Shown piece after piece: positions 18,901-21,253 of a stretch of DNA of 21,253 bases. This stretch comes from Tubiluchus corallicola (taxonomy: Eukaryota; Priapulida; Priapulimorpha; Priapulimorphida; Tubiluchidae): assembly GCA_030141605.1 (NCBI GenBank), contig JAQGDQ010002375.1:498001-519253 (forward strand). Direction: 5' to 3'. The notes under the pieces were generated by a model. That model did no database searches. It was not told the DNA's origin and worked only from the letters and a program-made list of their open reading frames with translations. The position numbers and the translations under genes were made by a program. The number at the start of each line of letters is the position of its first letter. Position 1 is the first letter of the stretch.

Positions 18901-20844
18901 GGATGCGAACTTGCCAGCAGCACCATTGTATCCACTGATATTGGGGCTAAAAATGCCATCATAGTCTTGTAGTAGCTTCTTGAAGTTGGCACGAGATTGC
19001 GGGCTTAGGATGTTATCTGGGTCAACAGTGACGGCATCTGAGTAACAAACTGGTGGGTTCTGCTTGGCGTTATGCATTTGAGCCTGGGGTAGGTTTTGGG
19101 AATCCTGGCTATTAGTAGTAAGTTTGGAACTAGTTACCGAATAGGTCTTGCAAATGTGTGCGTGTTTGGGTATTGTAAGTGGATCAGAAGAAATATTTGG
19201 TATGCGGATTTTTCCTGCTACAGCTTCAATTATGTCAGGTTGAGGCCATAGTGAGGTGGTTTTGGCATAGTCGGTATGAGGCTCTACGGCTAAAGGGCTG
19301 TCAGGGTCCACAGAAGAGGGGACTGATAACTCTAAGTACTCGCCAGGCCAGATCATAGTAGGAGTTGAGGGTGCACGCAGAACATGGGCATAGCAAATAC
19401 TACTTTTGGAGGTGTTGACAGGGGGAATATCATATTTAGCAGTGTCTGAGCCTTTTATGCAAACTTTTTTCCGAGCGGGACGAACTGAGATATCGTTAGC
19501 TATGAGGAAAGGAGTTCCAGCCAAGATATCAACATCCAAATTACGCACTACTAGGGCTTCTAAACAGAGATTGTGAGCATTTCGAGTAACAGTTATGCGT
19601 GTTTCACCTATGATGTCCAATGGTGTAACCCCATCAGCTTGCAAAGCGGACTGTGTAGTTTGCTGAATAGGAACACCAATTAGATGGGCAATAGCTTCTT
19701 TGATCATGCTGGTTTCAGCACCCGTGTCTAGGGTTATGTAGATTGGATGATGTTTGTAGAAAACTTTCAAATGAGGAGATTGTTTTGTGCTGACTCGATG
19801 TGCGGTAGACACACAACGGAGATTATGGGAAGCACACTCATCATCGTCACCGGCGTCAGGCTCTGTTGTGTCAATGTTATGACAACTATCTGCACTGTCT
19901 TGACTGTAGTCTTCCTCAAAGCTGATGGTCTGACGGGCTCTGGCGAAATATTCCTTATCTTCCTCTGGTAGGTACTGGCACGTACTGAGAAAATGTTGAA
20001 ATTTAGCACGACCCGCTTGTTTGCATAACGGGCAAATTTTTGTTGAACGACGCGGTTGCTTTTTCCGAATCAACGGCTGTTTGCGTTTGGAATAATCTGG
20101 AAACTGTCGGAAGGCTGTGCGTAACACTTTAGCATCGGCTGATGCCTGAAGTTCCTCTAGCAAAGAATCTAGTGCCAATGAAATTTCTGGCTTCAGTGAG
20201 GCAAGTGTTTTTGATCTTAGCTCTGTACCGTACTTTTGCTTGACTAAGCTGGGTAGCCCAGGATGTAAAAGTCGAAGCCAAGTCAGAATGATTAGGTTCT
20301 CTAAGGTAGGTGTAATTTCCTCATCACTAATTGGATTCTCACCGTGATGCTGTATACCACCTGCAGCGCGTAAGAGGTTATCCTCAATGAAACTATTTAA
20401 ACGCTGGAAAAGATCTTCTGGACGTTCGTCTGGCTGCATATGAATATTATTAAAATCCAAAAAATGACCACCTGTTGTTTGGAATCCGAAATGCTGTCTA
20501 ATTGTTTGCCATATACGAGTCAATGATGTTGAGTTTTTGACAATGGAATTTCTCGAAATAATCGGACAATAGTTGGCAATCTGTCCCAGCATTAAGTCCA
20601 GATGAGTGGTCTTTTGTGCGGCTGTTTGGCGGTTTGCAATGGGAACGTTTTCATCATCATCTTGCAGACCTCGTAAAGGTGCTGCATTTGTTTTCTTATG
20701 CCAGGTCGCACCTTCAACTAAAAATTCTGCAAAATTCTGATCTAGCGATAGAGTGTATTGCAAATTTTGGCGCCATGCTTCAAATGATGTAATTGTCTCT
20801 TGTTTTGTCAGACACCACTGTTTTGGAGCACGAGTAGTGGCCAT
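15961..20844 (-). CDS. Retrotransposon Gag-Pol polyprotein, 1627 aa, intact
   Basis: Single frame from ATG (A at -3, G at +4; in-frame TAG two codons upstream) to TGA. Gag-like region about 1-310, with finger C271-x2-C274-x9-H284-x4-C289. Aspartic protease: DTGAET (373-378), later DILAGTPF (439-446). Reverse transcriptase about 670-870: SDLTDAFY with Asp754, then KLADDLYCGG with Asp820/Asp821, the active site reading LADD instead of YxDD. RNase H about 965-1092: Asp970, Glu1013, Asp1040, Asp1088. Integrase: zinc site H1217-x4-H1222-x29-C1252-x2-C1255, catalytic D1284, D1341, E1377 with 35 residues between the last two. A GPY/F-like module follows at about 1477-1530, then an acidic, Pro/Ser-rich tail. 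Gag and Pol share one frame, so no frameshift is used. All catalytic residues are present. Confidence 0.94.
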   Translation of the reverse strand: MATTRAPKQWCLTKQETITSFEAWRQNLQYTLSLDQNFAEFLVEGATWHKKTNAAPLRGLQDDDENVPIANRQTAAQKTTHLDLMLGQIANYCPIISRNSIVKNSTSLTRIWQTIRQHFGFQTTGGHFLDFNNIHMQPDERPEDLFQRLNSFIEDNLLRAAGGIQHHGENPISDEEITPTLENLIILTWLRLLHPGLPSLVKQKYGTELRSKTLASLKPEISLALDSLLEELQASADAKVLRTAFRQFPDYSKRKQPLIRKKQPRRSTKICPLCKQAGRAKFQHFLSTCQYLPEEDKEYFARARQTISFEEDYSQDSADSCHNIDTTEPDAGDDDECASHNLRCVSTAHRVSTKQSPHLKVFYKHHPIYITLDTGAETSMIKEAIAHLIGVPIQQTTQSALQADGVTPLDIIGETRITVTRNAHNLCLEALVVRNLDVDILAGTPFLIANDISVRPARKKVCIKGSDTAKYDIPPVNTSKSSICYAHVLRAPSTPTMIWPGEYLELSVPSSVDPDSPLAVEPHTDYAKTTSLWPQPDIIEAVAGKIRIPNISSDPLTIPKHAHICKTYSVTSSKLTTNSQDSQNLPQAQMHNAKQNPPVCYSDAVTVDPDNILSPQSRANFKKLLQDYDGIFSPNISGYNGAAGKFASKVNMGPVQPPQRKGRVPQYSRDKLIELQAKFDELEAQGVVRRPEDVNVTVEYLNPSFSVKKRRGGHRLVTAFSDVGRYSKPQPSLMPDANTILQTIARWRYIIVSDLTDAFYQIPLEHSSMKYCGVATPFRGIRVYTRCAMGMPGSETALEELMCRILGDSLQDGFVSKLADDLYCGGETPEELLDNWHRVLDALHKSNIHLSPTKTIICPKSTTILGWIWTQGNIAASPHRIATLSTCPAPDTVHGLRSFIGAYKVLGRVLPGCSLVLAPLEDAIAGLQSRDKLQWTDELHHHFAAAQKALSMHKSIILPVPSDQLWIVTDGSVTKRGIGATLYVTRNSKLFLAGFFSAKLRKHQVTWLPCEVEALCIAAAVKHFSPFIIQSTSHPCVLTDSKPCVQAIEKLCRGEFSASPRVTSFLSTVSRYQVTVRHLSGNANIPSDFASRNAPECNEPHCQICSFIIQTEDSVVRSASVQDIINCTAPLPFTTRSAWRDIQSGCPDLRRTHAHLRQGTRPSKKCTNIKDVKRYLNAATIAKDGVLVVRRHEPLHPSMELIVVPRSVLEGLLTALHIKLSHPTKHQLQLVARRHFFALDMSKSIDRVTDSCHMCSSLKKFPQSLISQSSDSPPNAVGLSFAADILKRHRQLILVVRETSTSYTNACIVPDETSDTFREALACLCLDLHPPDGPPAVVRVDPAPGFRALSNDSTLLQLGLSLEIGRIKNPNKNPVAERAIQELEEELLRHEPGGGPVSRLGLSMALARLNSRIRHGGLSSRELWTQRDQFSHDQLPISDRDTIISQHMQRQANHSHSESSECPSRRNPNHPVINIGDLVYLYSDRDKSQARSRYLVTGIDGEWLFLKKFTGSQLRASSYKVKHSECYLVPTHTDHDKYPPPLLKHSFCDDDDDSEAVSAFPIPHQPLIPITLSSPPSDSYTDKASAVPQQLFPTCDTSTEQSIPPATDYSHPKRSRRPPKYLADYVT

Positions 20845-21033
20845 ATTCTAACACAAATTGAGGGTGTTTATCAATACTAGTTCTTTCGAAAATTGCGCTG
20901 ATAAATTTGAATTCTTACGTCTTTACAGCTATGGAATAAGCTGACTGGTTTTGGTTAGATTTAGACAGATGCATGTACACTCTCGACAAACCAATTATAA
21001 GGTCCACTGGCTTTTCTGAGTACGTAGTTCGTA
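20845..21033 (-). other. Retrotransposon 5' untranslated leader
   Basis: Roughly 190 bases between the primer site and the Gag-Pol ATG, with no frame. Packaging signals would be expected here, but no structure is claimed. Confidence 0.7.
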
Positions 21034-21052
21034 GTCACACCGGCAGCCACCA
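21034..21052 (-). promoter_or_regulatory. Candidate tRNA primer-binding site
   Basis: On the - strand, TGGTGGCTGCCGGTGTGAC follows the inferred 5' LTR end directly. Read on +, it ends in ACCA and is preceded by GTTCG at 21027-21031, resembling the 3' part of a tRNA. The spacing from GTTCG to CCA is two bases longer than in a standard tRNA, and no particular tRNA can be named. It resembles some tRNA-Leu 3' ends only loosely. Confidence 0.45.
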
Positions 21053-21253
21053 CGCCATTAATTAAAGAATGTTCCAGCTTTGTCTCAAACACCAAGACGA
21101 CAAGAATAAATTTAACAACTTTATTGTAACTCGCAAAGCAACGAGGTTATGACTAGAAAGATGAGCGCAACCCGAAAAACAAAGAAGCTGAAAACAAAAG
21201 AGCAACTTTGCAAAAGGGGTAAAGTTGATAAAACTAACAACACGCATGTATAC
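21053..21253 (-). repeat. 5' LTR (partial, cut by window end)
   Basis: 201 bases identical to 15294-15494. If the LTR is 206 bp, only its first five bases (in element orientation) are missing. Element transcription would start within this LTR, but no clear TATA box was found. The right target duplication is outside the window. Confidence 0.88.
21120..21125 (-). terminator. AATAAA in the 5' LTR
   Basis: Identical copy of the 3' LTR poly(A) hexamer. In the 5' LTR it would need to be bypassed for full-length RNA. Confidence 0.5.

Larger units (their letters stand above)
15294..21253 (-). mobile_element. Ty3/gypsy-like LTR retrotransposon, intact, in INTS2 intron 15
   Basis: Order on the - strand: 5' LTR (21253 to 21053, cut by the window edge), candidate tRNA primer site, untranslated leader, one 1627-codon Gag-Pol frame (20844 to 15961), 3' noncoding region, polypurine tract, 3' LTR (15499 to 15294). 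Domain order protease, reverse transcriptase, RNase H, integrase is that of the Ty3/gypsy group and not of Copia, whose integrase comes first. No env-like frame follows pol. All 201 comparable LTR bases match, and the main frame has no stop or frameshift, so insertion was recent. It lies antisense to INTS2 in an intron. The exact clade within Ty3-like elements is not assigned. Confidence 0.93.

Noticed and set aside
1-21253. CRISPR arrays, bacterial operons or a defence system
   Set aside because: The spliced metazoan gene, introns and LTR element show eukaryotic nuclear DNA. No direct-repeat/spacer array or prokaryotic signals were seen.

Overview
The window is animal nuclear DNA: AT-rich, with short exons carrying GT..AG signals, long introns and transposon debris. 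The conserved gene is an Integrator complex subunit 2 (INTS2) orthologue on the + strand. The protein sequence, intron style and frequent TAGGCCTA-type words suggest an invertebrate, perhaps an insect or other arthropod. That placement is inference, and a degenerate TTAGGG-type hexamer array in intron 10 does not specifically support it.

Layout. Bases 1-1498 are upstream and 5' untranslated sequence with no other gene seen. INTS2 starts at 1499, and 15 exons can be joined in a continuous frame to 14462, giving 986 residues, about four fifths of the usual protein. The C-terminal exons lie beyond the right edge. All introns are GT-AG except intron 11, which has a GC donor. Exon 5 ends inside a 72-bp tandem repeat that copied the exon end together with its splice donor and an acceptor-like site. 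The introns also hold a hAT-type non-autonomous element with a perfect 8-bp target duplication (intron 1), a tRNA-derived fragment (intron 7), a probable pogo/Tigger-like MITE (intron 9) and the hexamer array (intron 10).

From 15294 to the window end, intron 15 is occupied by a nearly complete LTR retrotransposon on the - strand, antisense to INTS2. It has one uninterrupted 1627-codon Gag-Pol frame (zinc finger, aspartic protease, reverse transcriptase, RNase H, integrase). Its two LTR copies are identical over all 201 bases that can be compared, so the insertion is recent and the element may still be competent. The reverse transcriptase has Leu-Ala-Asp-Asp where most families have Tyr-x-Asp-Asp.

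No wholly new multi-gene system is evident. The most interesting items are the duplicated splice-site block at exon 5, the young divergent retrotransposon in an essential gene's intron, and the GC-AG intron. The two main units are functionally independent: INTS2 is a host RNA-processing gene and the retroelement is a passenger.
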